From contig JAHCHG010000002.1 in assembly GCA_026129865.1 (NCBI GenBank), forward strand, positions 370,096 through 434,095: DNA of 64,000 bases. The letters run 5' to 3'. The notes under the pieces were generated by a model. The model was not told where the DNA came from. It did not search any database and worked only from the letters and a program-made list of their open reading frames with translations. The stretch is from Pyrinomonadaceae bacterium (GTDB taxonomy: Bacteria; Acidobacteriota; Blastocatellia; Pyrinomonadales; Pyrinomonadaceae). Below are positions 26,209 to 34,700 of this stretch, piece by piece (within the stretch, counting starts at the first letter, position 1; the number at the start of each line of letters is the position of its first letter). A program made the position numbers and the translations under genes.

Positions 26209-26619
26209 TTATTCGATTATGTCGTCGTCCAATTCGTCTTCGTCATAAACACCGACCTCGCCGAACTCCCAACCGTCGTACGCCATCAGACCGCGTTCTT
26301 CCGCAAGTTTGGCAAATTCCGCGTTCCTCGCCGCCAGAGTTTCCGGCGTGTGAACTTCTTCTTTATCGATATGAAGCAGAAATTCGCCCGTCGGCTCTTC
26401 GGTTTCGTCGTCGCCGAGTTCGAAAATGTCCATAAAATCGTAGCCTTTTTCCTCAAGAAAATTGCCTAATTCTTCGAGTTTATCGACGTCCTTATCGATG
26501 AAGTAATAGCTGTAGAGCATCTCTTCATCCATGTTCCAATTGTCTACGCGTTTCGCCTCGGCAAAGATCTCTTCGATCCCTTCGAGCTGCGACTTTTTGT
26601 CTTTAAAATCCATATTCAT
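26209..26619 (-). CDS. RraB-like protein (putative ribonuclease E inhibitor family)
   Basis: A 136-residue acidic protein. Segments NWNMDEEMLYSYYFIDKDVD, LEELGNFLEEKGYDFMDIFE, EFLLHIDKEEVHTPETLAAR and AYDGWEFGEV follow the RraB / DUF1260-like fold (two-strand ferredoxin-like start, T-P-E helix, then Y-D-G-W). RraB proteins bind RNase E and modulate mRNA decay in E. coli; whether this homologue does so is unknown. The C-terminus is highly acidic (DEDELDDDIIE). Start at 26619 or at the second ATG six bases later. It lies 16 bases upstream of the EamA start, in the same direction. Confidence 0.72.
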   Translation of the reverse strand: MNMDFKDKKSQLEGIEEIFAEAKRVDNWNMDEEMLYSYYFIDKDVDKLEELGNFLEEKGYDFMDIFELGDDETEEPTGEFLLHIDKEEVHTPETLAARNAEFAKLAEERGLMAYDGWEFGEVGVYDEDELDDDIIE

Positions 26620-26716
26620 ATATTTCGAACGGCTGTTTAGCCGCGCTTTTTTAAATTTCCACTATTAATTTACTAGATGGCAGATGATTTTATAATCTCG
26701 GAAATCAAAAAAATTG

Positions 26717-27045
26717 GAGCGCAGGCAGCCTGCCTGCGATGAGAGCACGGAACGCAGGCAGCCTGCCTGCGATGAGCGCGTAGCGCGAAAGACTTCTCTC
26801 GTCAGCAAAAGTCTTGCTGAGAAACTTTTTCCGCCGCTGTCGCGCCGGCTGCGGGCAGGCTGCCCGCGCTCCGGATCTCGTCGGAACGCAGGCAGCCTGC
26901 CTGCGATGAGCGCGTAGCGCGAAAGACTTCTCTCGCCAGCAAAAGTCTTGCTGAGAAACTTTTTCCGCCGCTGCCGCGCCGGCTGCGAGCAGGCTGCCCG
27001 CGCTCCGGATAGCGACTGCTGCGGGCAGGCTGCCCGCGCTCCGTT
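26717..27045. repeat. 134-bp tandem duplication built on GCAGGCAGCCTGCC palindromes
   Basis: Two nearly identical units (26749-26882 and 26883-27010) follow each other. Each starts with GGAACGCAGGCAGCCTGCC, has a middle part with GCGCGTAGCGCGAAAGAC, and ends with GGCTGCGGGCAGGCTGCCCG or a close variant. A partial copy precedes them (26717-26740) and another follows (27018-27045). Outer ends GGAGCGCAGGC and GCCCGCGCTCC are near-inverted, so each unit can fold as a large hairpin. It fills the gap between the RraB-like gene and lysS. Confidence 0.9.
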
Positions 27046-27047
27046 GT

Positions 27048-28931
27048 TTAATCTTCCTTTGTGATCGGTCGCATATGCGGGAAAAGTATCACGTCGCGGA
27101 TCGAATGCTTGTTCGTCAAAAGCATCACCAGCCGGTCGATGCCGATGCCGATTCCCGCGGCGGGCGGCATTCCGTAGCTCAGAGCCTTTATATAATCTTC
27201 GTCCAAAACCATCGCTTCCGCGTCGCCCGATTCGCGCTCCTTCATCTGGTCGACAAAGCGTTCATACTGCTCGCGCGGATCGTTGAGCTCGGAAAAACCG
27301 TTCGCGCATTCCATGCCGTTTATAAACAATTCAAACCGCTCGGCGATATTCGGATTCTCCAGCGACGCTTTCGATAAAGGCGAAATTGATTTCGGGTAAT
27401 CTACGATGAAGGTTGGTTGGATTAACGCAGATTCAGCAGAAATTTCAAAAACTGATGTAACATTTTTAGCAAATGAACTTTCATTTACTTCACCTAATGT
27501 TCTCTCGGTGATAGTTTTTAGTGTTTCTGCCCAAACTTCTTCTTTTTTTATTGCAGCATTTCTTCTAATTTCATCTTTGTTGATTACTGCTACAATCTCT
27601 ATGTTTCTCAGACTTTGCATTACACCTCCATTTGCTAATTTCAAAAGAGCGTAATTCAATCTTTTCAACTTTAACGGATCATTGAACCAATCTTTAGTAA
27701 TTGTTTCTCCACCAAGTTCGGGACACCAATCAAGACTTTCGATTGTTGCTTCAATCATAGTCAAGCGTTTAAATTTAGTTTCAAAATCAATAATTATTGG
27801 AAGTCTGAATTCTTGTCCAAAATCGGTAAATCTTAAATCAAAAGTAACCTTTAAGTTGCCCGTCGCTTTCTGAACCGATTCCTTTATCATCTGCTCGCAA
27901 AAATCCATCATCCCGTTCACGTCCATATAGGCGCAGTAAAATTCGAGCATCGTGAATTCGGGATTGTGCTTGTGCGACAAACCTTCGTTGCGGAAATTAC
28001 GGTTGAGTTCGTAAACCTTTTCAAATCCTCCGACGGTCAATCTTTTTAAATAAAGTTCCGGCGCGATCCGCGCATAAAGCGGAATGTCGAGCGCGTTGTG
28101 ATGCGTCTCGAACGGAGTCGCCGACGCGCCCGTCGCTTTCGGCGTCAGCATCGGCGTTTCGACCTCGATATATCCGTGCGAATCGAGATAGCTTCGCATG
28201 CCGCTTATCAATTTCGCGCGGCGTTCGAAAACCTCGCGCGTCGTCAGTTCGTTTTCTTCATGGTCGATCTTGAGCGAATCGGCGATCAGATCGGCGTAAC
28301 GATAACGACGCTGCAATTCCGGATCGACAATCCCGCGCATCTTGTCGGGCATCGGCAATAAAGCCTTCGCCAAAAACTGTAATTTTTCAACGTGAACGCT
28401 CATTTCGCCCGTGTTCGTCAAAAACAAATAACCTTCGACACCGATAAAATCACCGTGATCGAGAAAGCCGAAGGCAGTCCACGAGTCTTGCGAGTCCAGC
28501 GAGTCTTGCGAGTCATTTTTCTGAAGGACAAAATCTTCTTTGCGGCAATAGATCTGCAAACGCTCAACGCCGTCGCTCAAGTGTACGAACGCGGCTTTGC
28601 CCATAACACGGGGCGGAACGGCTAAACGACCGGAAATGCGCACGGTTCCGAGCGCTTTGAGTTTTTCGTTTAGTTTTTCCTTTAATTCCGCATTCGGGCG
28701 CATCCGTTCGGCGAGCGTCGCGACGTGCGCTTTGATCTCTTCCACAATTTCCACGACGGGCGCGAAATTTACAAGGTTTGAGATCGTATCTTCGTCGCCC
28801 GAAACCTTCGAACGTTCAAATTTGTTCGGATAAACGTTGCCGACAAGACCGCGAAGTTTTTCCAGATGCTCGCGCCGCGCCGCCGTCTGATCGTTTTGTT
28901 CGACGATGTCTTCAAATGCAGGAATATTCAT
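27048..28931 (-). CDS. lysS: Lysyl-tRNA synthetase, class II
   Basis: A 627-residue enzyme that charges tRNA-Lys; bacterial LysS is usually about 500 residues. The OB-fold anticodon domain is at about residues 90-190 (TVRISGRLAVPPRVMGKAAF). Class II motifs follow: motif 1 in GYIEVETPMLTPKATGASA, motif 2 in NRNFRNEGLSHKHNPEFTML, motif 3 in MPPAAGIGIGIDRLVML. Two oddities stand out. A six-residue tandem (DSQDSL DSQDSW) is inserted in the OB domain. Between motifs 2 and 3, about residues 355-505, the DNA is much more AT-rich and the sequence is longer than normal, resuming the family pattern at ALIQPTFIVDYPKSISPLSK. The catalytic motifs are intact, so it is probably functional. Confidence 0.92.
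   Translation of the reverse strand: MNIPAFEDIVEQNDQTAARREHLEKLRGLVGNVYPNKFERSKVSGDEDTISNLVNFAPVVEIVEEIKAHVATLAERMRPNAELKEKLNEKLKALGTVRISGRLAVPPRVMGKAAFVHLSDGVERLQIYCRKEDFVLQKNDSQDSLDSQDSWTAFGFLDHGDFIGVEGYLFLTNTGEMSVHVEKLQFLAKALLPMPDKMRGIVDPELQRRYRYADLIADSLKIDHEENELTTREVFERRAKLISGMRSYLDSHGYIEVETPMLTPKATGASATPFETHHNALDIPLYARIAPELYLKRLTVGGFEKVYELNRNFRNEGLSHKHNPEFTMLEFYCAYMDVNGMMDFCEQMIKESVQKATGNLKVTFDLRFTDFGQEFRLPIIIDFETKFKRLTMIEATIESLDWCPELGGETITKDWFNDPLKLKRLNYALLKLANGGVMQSLRNIEIVAVINKDEIRRNAAIKKEEVWAETLKTITERTLGEVNESSFAKNVTSVFEISAESALIQPTFIVDYPKSISPLSKASLENPNIAERFELFINGMECANGFSELNDPREQYERFVDQMKERESGDAEAMVLDEDYIKALSYGMPPAAGIGIGIDRLVMLLTNKHSIRDVILFPHMRPITKED
28483..28514. repeat. 18-bp tandem repeat inside lysS
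   Basis: The unit GAGTCTTGCGAGTCCAGC is repeated almost twice. On the coding strand it gives DSQDSL followed by DSQDSW, a small in-frame expansion in a loop of the OB-fold domain. Confidence 0.8.
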
Positions 28932-29064
28932 AGATTTATCAACTTTTCGGAAAAGGAAGATTATATGCGAGCGCCAATAGTTTCGCCAATTTAGGAAATT
29001 TGAAATCGCTTTTTACGGAAATTTGATAAACTGTCTCAAAAAATTCATCCCGCTGGAAAAAATT

Positions 29065-30087
29065 ATGCAAAAATTTACGCTTTTTCTATGTTCGCTGGTC
29101 ATCAGCTTTCTGACCTTCGGCTCGGGTCCCGATCTTGCAGCTCAAACCGTCGAACCGCAAAAGCCGCTTCCGCTCAAATGGTACAAAGGCAACACCCACG
29201 CGCACACGATAAACAGCGACGGCGATTCGACACCGGACGAGGTCGCGCGATGGTACCGCGAGAACGGGTACAACTTTCTGGTGCTGACCGACCATAATTT
29301 TTTGACGAAAGTCGACGGTTTGAACGCGCTGCACGGCGCCGACGAAAAATTTATCGTCATTCAGGGCGAAGAGGTTTCCGATCTTTTCGAAAAGACTCCG
29401 ATTCATATAAACGGCTTGAACGTCGAAAAAAAGGTCGAACCGCAAGGCGGAAAAACGACCGCGGAGCTGATCCAGCGAAACGTCGACGCGATCCGCGAGG
29501 TAAAAGGCGTTCCGCATATTAATCATCCAAACTTTCAATGGGCGATAACCGCCGACGACCTGAAAAAAGTCCAGAATTACAAGCTTTTTGAGATCTATAA
29601 CGGACATGGGCTGGTGAACAATCTTGGCGGCGGCGGAAAACCCGGTCTCGAAGAGATCTGGGACATGATCCTTTCAAGCGGAAAGCTCGTTTACGGGATC
29701 GCGGTCGATGATGCGCATGACTTTAAACATTTCGAAGAACAAAAACTTTCCCGTCCGGGCAAAGGATGGGTCGTTGTTCGCGCTGCGAAACTCTCGGCTG
29801 ATTCTATCCTCGAAGCGATGGAACGCGGCGATTTTTACGCTTCGACCGGCGTGGAATTGATCGATTATCAGGTAAATTCGAAAACGATGACGATTTCGGT
29901 CAAACAAGATCCGCTGAGCAAATACACCGTCCGCTTTATCGGAAAAGACGGAAATATATTAAAGGAAACGTTTGAAAACCCCGCGGTTTACGAATTTCGC
30001 GGCGACGAACTGTATGTGCGCGCGAAAGTCCTGGAATCGAACGGCAAATTTGCATGGACTCAGCCTGTAATGTTTTCGAAAAAATGA
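29065..30087 (+). CDS. Secreted PHP-domain protein
   Basis: About 340 residues from the ATG at 29065, which opens a signal peptide (MQKFTLFLCSLVISFLTFGS, ending DLAAQ). A TTG at 29023 would add 14 residues and is less likely. PHP metal motifs are KGNTHAHTINSDGD, VLTDHNFLTK, QGEEVSD, PHINHPNFQW and AVDDAHDFKH. This is the exported CehA/McbA-like branch, which acts on extracellular substrates such as phosphate esters or carbamates; the actual substrate is unknown. The C-terminal 90 residues form a small beta domain (YTVRFIGKDGNIL). Stand-alone gene. Confidence 0.85.
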   Translation: MQKFTLFLCSLVISFLTFGSGPDLAAQTVEPQKPLPLKWYKGNTHAHTINSDGDSTPDEVARWYRENGYNFLVLTDHNFLTKVDGLNALHGADEKFIVIQGEEVSDLFEKTPIHINGLNVEKKVEPQGGKTTAELIQRNVDAIREVKGVPHINHPNFQWAITADDLKKVQNYKLFEIYNGHGLVNNLGGGGKPGLEEIWDMILSSGKLVYGIAVDDAHDFKHFEEQKLSRPGKGWVVVRAAKLSADSILEAMERGDFYASTGVELIDYQVNSKTMTISVKQDPLSKYTVRFIGKDGNILKETFENPAVYEFRGDELYVRAKVLESNGKFAWTQPVMFSKK

Positions 30088-30215
30088 CCTGCCAATTCCG
30101 GCGGTTCGACGGTGCGCTTTGTGTGGAATTCCACAAGCGGCGCTGATGCACGACCTTTGGACTCAAAAAATCAAATCTATACAATTTAGGGCATTGAAAC
30201 ATTGGAGAGGACTTT

Positions 30216-30875
30216 ATGAAGATCTCAAGATATCTGTTCATGCTCGCAACAGGAACCGCCGCGTTTGCCGTCGGGCTCGGCTGGGTTTCGATAGCGAAAT
30301 ATTTGCTCGACGACGCGCCGTCTGCGGACGCCGATATGTGCTTTTACGAACCTTCAGCGCAGCCGGTCGCTTTGGATACGACGAGTTTCACGGTTTCCGA
30401 TGTCGAAACCGTGCAAGCCCGTGAAGACGATAAAAGGAAATTCGATCCTGAAGGCTATTACGCTTTAAGCGGTGCGGTTCCTGATGAGTTTTCCGGTTTT
30501 GCTTATTTTTATATCGAAAATAACGACTTCAATGAGGACAAGTCCGAGCAAAGCCAATTAAGTGCGCCAAGCGGATCAGTCCTTATCTTGGATGATCAGG
30601 GCGAACCGGAAACATTCCTGAACATGAACTTTATCAGCATTGGCGGCGGAAAGATTCGATTTGAAACAGAGAAGTATGGCGGTCTTTCATACCGGTTTGT
30701 CGGCGATTTTCTGGAACAAGGAAACTTTCAAGATCTCGAAGAAAAATTCGACAACGAGGGAAAGTACATTCCAAATCAAGTTTTACTCGGAACTTTGACC
30801 GAACAGAAGGGATCAACGTCGAAGAGCATCAAGACTACATTTCAGTGGTTCATCTCAGCTGGATGCGGGCAATGA
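30216..30875 (+). CDS. Secreted or membrane-anchored protein of unknown function (paralogue 1)
   Basis: A 219-residue protein with an N-terminal hydrophobic segment (FMLATGTAAFAVGLGWVSIA). The body includes FDPEGYYALSGAVPDEFSGF, IRFETEKYGGLSYRFVGDFL and a C-terminal TTFQWFISAGCGQ. It shares the D-P-E-G-Y-Y-A, S/T-G, I-x-F-E-T-E and F-x-G-D-F blocks with the next gene, so the two are tandem paralogues. A GAGAGGA site precedes the ATG. I recognise no named family. An envelope location is likely. Confidence 0.7.
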   Translation: MKISRYLFMLATGTAAFAVGLGWVSIAKYLLDDAPSADADMCFYEPSAQPVALDTTSFTVSDVETVQAREDDKRKFDPEGYYALSGAVPDEFSGFAYFYIENNDFNEDKSEQSQLSAPSGSVLILDDQGEPETFLNMNFISIGGGKIRFETEKYGGLSYRFVGDFLEQGNFQDLEEKFDNEGKYIPNQVLLGTLTEQKGSTSKSIKTTFQWFISAGCGQ

Positions 30876-30985
30876 ACAATGCAGCGATAATTGGGAAAAT
30901 CAAAATTAGGCGAGAATTAACAGGCAATGACAGTAAAGCACTTTCCATCTGTTAGGGTCGCAGAACTGGGCAAAGAAAATTAAAA

Positions 30986-31615
30986 ATGTTCATTTCACTC
31001 AAACGATTTTTGTTGCCACTAATTGCCGCAGCGGCTGCATTCTCAATTGGGACCGGCTGTGTTTTAGGCGCAAAGCATTTGCTCGAAAATTCTCAGATCT
31101 CCATTACGAATTTTCTTTACGACAAATATTCAGACGCTGATCGTTCGCTTGTTGCGCCAAAACTCGATCCCGCAGAAAGAAAAACTTCGGAGGTGAGCCA
31201 ACGGACCGACTTTGATCCGGAAGGATATTATGCAATAACCGGCGAGTCGGGGACGGGATGGTATCTGTTCTTCGCTATAAATAATAAGGAATGGAACCTG
31301 ACAAAAGATAGGTTTACTTCTACACCGCTCAACGGTTGGGTGGGATCCTACGAAAAGACAGGTGAAAAAAGAATGCGGCGGGACATGACATCGCTGAGTA
31401 TCATCGACGGAAAGATCTTCTTTGAAACCGAATCTGTTGACGGCATCAGCTATAAATTTAGTGGAGATTTCTTTGTTAATGGACGATTTGCCGGTCTCGA
31501 ACACCGCAATGAATTTGACGAACGGAAATTTCCAGAGGGCACCTTAACAACGATGGAACCCAACGGAGTAATTACAACTGAAAAAGTAAAATTTCATTGG
31601 TTTGCGGGGATTTGA
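30986..31615 (+). CDS. Secreted or membrane-anchored protein of unknown function (paralogue 2)
   Basis: A 209-residue protein with an N-terminal hydrophobic segment (RFLLPLIAAAAAFSIGTGCV). Blocks FDPEGYYAITGESGTGWYLF, IFFETESVDGISYKFSGDFF and a C-terminal KFHWFAGI parallel the gene 110 bases upstream, in the same order. The Cys after the hydrophobic stretch (GTGCV) is not a good lipobox. Function unknown. Followed by a strong terminator, so the pair may form a transcription unit. Confidence 0.7.
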   Translation: MFISLKRFLLPLIAAAAAFSIGTGCVLGAKHLLENSQISITNFLYDKYSDADRSLVAPKLDPAERKTSEVSQRTDFDPEGYYAITGESGTGWYLFFAINNKEWNLTKDRFTSTPLNGWVGSYEKTGEKRMRRDMTSLSIIDGKIFFETESVDGISYKFSGDFFVNGRFAGLEHRNEFDERKFPEGTLTTMEPNGVITTEKVKFHWFAGI

Positions 31616-31650
31616 CCACGCAGCGAACAAGGGGGAATCAGAAAAACAAG

Positions 31651-31684
31651 AAAGACGGCTTATCGCGAGTGCCGTCTTTTTTGT
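31651..31684 (+). terminator. Intrinsic terminator before mfd
   Basis: A 9-base perfect stem AAAGACGGC / GCCGTCTTT with an 11-base loop is followed by a run of T. It ends the transcript of the paralogue pair, 45 bases before the mfd start. Confidence 0.85.
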
Positions 31685-31728
31685 TTGCCGAAATGCATCG
31701 CGGCGCGAATTTCTCTAAACTTGTCTAG

Positions 31729-34700
31729 ATGCAGTTTCAAGCGGAAAATAGCGGCAAATTTCAAAAACTAATTAAAGAAATAAAGAGCGGCGCACGTGTT
31801 GTTTCGCTCGGCGGGCTGACGTCTACCGGTGCTAAAGCGTACATTTTTGCAAGACTTCAGGCGGAAACCGGAAAATGTTTCGTCGTTGTGACCGATTCAA
31901 ACAAGGAACTGGAAGATTGGCAGTCCGATCTTTCTTTTTTTGCCGGCGGCGACATTTCCGTCGATATTCTGCCCGCAATGGAAACAGATGTTTACGCGGG
32001 CATTTCACCGCACGCTGAAACATTGGAAGAACGCGCCGTCGCGCTCTGGAATCTGGCTCATCGCGCGCCGGAATTTTTGATAACCTCGGCAAAATCGCTG
32101 ATAACGCGGATAAATTCCCTGGACGAAACGCGGAGCCTGGGCGCGAAACTTAGGCGCGATGAAGATTTTGCGCCCGACGAACTTTTGGAAAAACTCGCGG
32201 CAAGCGGCTATGTTCGGGAAGATCCGATAAAGAATATCGGCGAATTTTCAATGCGCGGCGGCATTATCGATGTCTGGTCGCCGAATGCTGAAAATCCGGT
32301 TCGGATCGAGTTTTTCGGCGACACGGTCGATTCGATCCGCGAATTCGACGCCGAAACACAGCTTTCCACCGAACAGTTAAAAGAAACCGAGATCGTACCG
32401 ATGCGTCCTTTTGCAGCGTCGGCGCAAGATTTTAAGGATTGGGCGTTTTTCGCGGAAGAGCGTTTTGCGGACGAAAAGTTCGCTCGAAACCTCGGTGATC
32501 GGACGCAGTTCGCTAATGAAGGCGAGGATTTTTCCGGGTGGGAATTTATGATCCCGCTGGTAAAACCGCGAAATGCCAGTCTTTTCGATTTTCTGGGCGA
32601 ATGTGTTTTTGTATTTGACGAGCCGTCGATGATCGAAAAATCCCTGGAATCGTTTTACGAGAATCTTGAGGAAAACTTTTCGCAGGTTACCGAACAAGGC
32701 GAGATCGGTCTTGCACCTGAAGAGCTGTTTTTAACCGGAAAAGAACTTCGGGAAATTCTTGAAAAAACAAAACGCGTCGAACTTCGAGCGCTCGGCAAGT
32801 CGGCGGCAAAAACGGACGAGGAATTTTCGCTGGTTGTAGAAGGCAGAAACGCGCGCGCCAGCAAGCGTGCTGACAGTGCGCCTACAGACGGGTCCGATGA
32901 TGTAGGTGATGGTACGCTCCCTAGCGGTCGCGTTTCTGCCCTGGAAATTGAAGGCAGAAACGCGCGCGCCAGCAAGCGTGCCGACACTGCGCCTTCAGAC
33001 GGGTCCGATGACGTAGGTGATGGCACGCTCCCTAGCGGTCGCGTTTCTGCCCTGGAAATTGAGGGCGGAAACGCGCGCGCTAGCAAGCGTGCCGACAGTG
33101 CGCCTTCAGACTGGTCCGATGATGTAGGTGATGGCACGCTCCCTGGCGGTCGCGTTTCTGCCCTGGAAATTGAGGGCGGAAACGCGCGCGCCAGCAAGCG
33201 TGCTGACGGTGCGCCTTCAGACTGGTCCGATGATGTAGGTGATGGCACGCTCCCTAGCGGTCGCGTTTCTGCCGTTGAAGCGCAGTCGCGCACGATCTCT
33301 GGCGGTCGCGGTTCTGTCGCGGATCCGTTGTTTCTTTTTCCTACGGCGGAATTGTCTTCCGATTTTGAGATCACCTCACGTTCGACGCGAAAATTTCACG
33401 GAAACGTAAAGGCATTTATCAGTGAATTTGAACGCGATATCGACAGATTCGTATTTCAAACTGCGGGAATCGCCGAGCGTTTTTCGGACATTTTGCGGGA
33501 TTACGATGTTGTATTGCCAACCGGTTCCATTTCGATCGGCGAGCTTTCGGGCGGTTTTGAAATTCCTTCATTTCAGTTAAAGCTTTTTACCGAAACCGAT
33601 CTTTTCGGCGAATCTTCGCAGGGCGAATTTCAAAGAACAAAATCGAAAGATCACCGTCCGAAGACCAAAACGGCGGCATTCGTTTCGGATTTTCGCGATC
33701 TGAAACCGGGCGATTTTGTCGTTCATGTCGATCACGGCATCGGTCGATTCGAAGGATTACAGACCATAGAAACCGGCGGCGCTTCGCGCGAATTTATGCT
33801 GCTGGTTTACGCGGAAAACGCAAAGCTATTCGTTCCCGTCGAGCGGCTCGATCTCGTTTCGCGTTATTCTTCGGGCGAGGCGCAGGCACCGACACTTGAC
33901 CGTCTGGGCGGTCTCGGTTGGCAGAAAACCAAAGCGAAAGCCAAACGCGCCATGCGCGATATGGCGGACGAGCTTTTGCGGCTTTATGCCGAACGAAAAC
34001 TGGTTCAGGGTTACGCATTTTCGGGCGATACGCCGTGGCAGAAAGAATTTGAAGACGCATTTCCCTTTCAAGTTACGACCGACCAAGCCGGAGCGATCGA
34101 CGATACCAAAGAAGACATGCAGAATCCTGTTCCGATGGACCGCCTCGTCATCGGCGACGTCGGCTACGGCAAAACAGAAGTGGCAATGCGCGCCGCGTTC
34201 AAAGCCGTCATGGACGGAAAACAGGTCGCCGTTTTGACGCCGACGACGATTCTCGCTTACCAGCATTCGGAAACTTTCAAACAGAGATTTTCGGCTTTTC
34301 CCATAAAGATCGATCTTTTGTCGCGTTTTCGTTCAAAGAAAGAACAGAAAGAAGTTGTCGAGCTGACGGAAAAAGGCGAGGTCGATATTTTGATCGGCAC
34401 GCACCGAATTCTTTCAAACGATGTAAAACTCCCGAAACTCGGACTCGTCGTCGTCGACGAAGAACAGCGTTTTGGCGTTGCGCATAAAGAAAAACTTAAG
34501 CAGTTAAAGAAGAAGGTCGATGTTTTGACACTGAGCGCGACCCCGATTCCGCGAACTTTGAACATGTCTCTGCTCGGCATGCGCGATATGTCGGTTATCG
34601 AGACGCCGCCGCGCGACCGTTTGGCGATAAATACGCAGGTCGTTCAGTTTTCGGAAGGCGTAATTCGTTCGGCGATTGAGCTCGAACTCGCCCGCGACGG

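Noticed and set aside
26714..26917. A 67-residue ORF in the 134-bp repeat
   Set aside because: Repeat-derived, low complexity, no ribosome site, not protein-like.
32842..33273. CRISPR array in mfd
   Set aside because: The units are adjoining 111-base copies with a constant short spacer, are palindromic, and are in frame with mfd. There are no unique spacers and no cas genes.
32655..33374. A 239-residue leftward ORF opposite the mfd repeat array
   Set aside because: It owes its length to the repeats being open in several frames; it lies fully inside mfd and has no family features.
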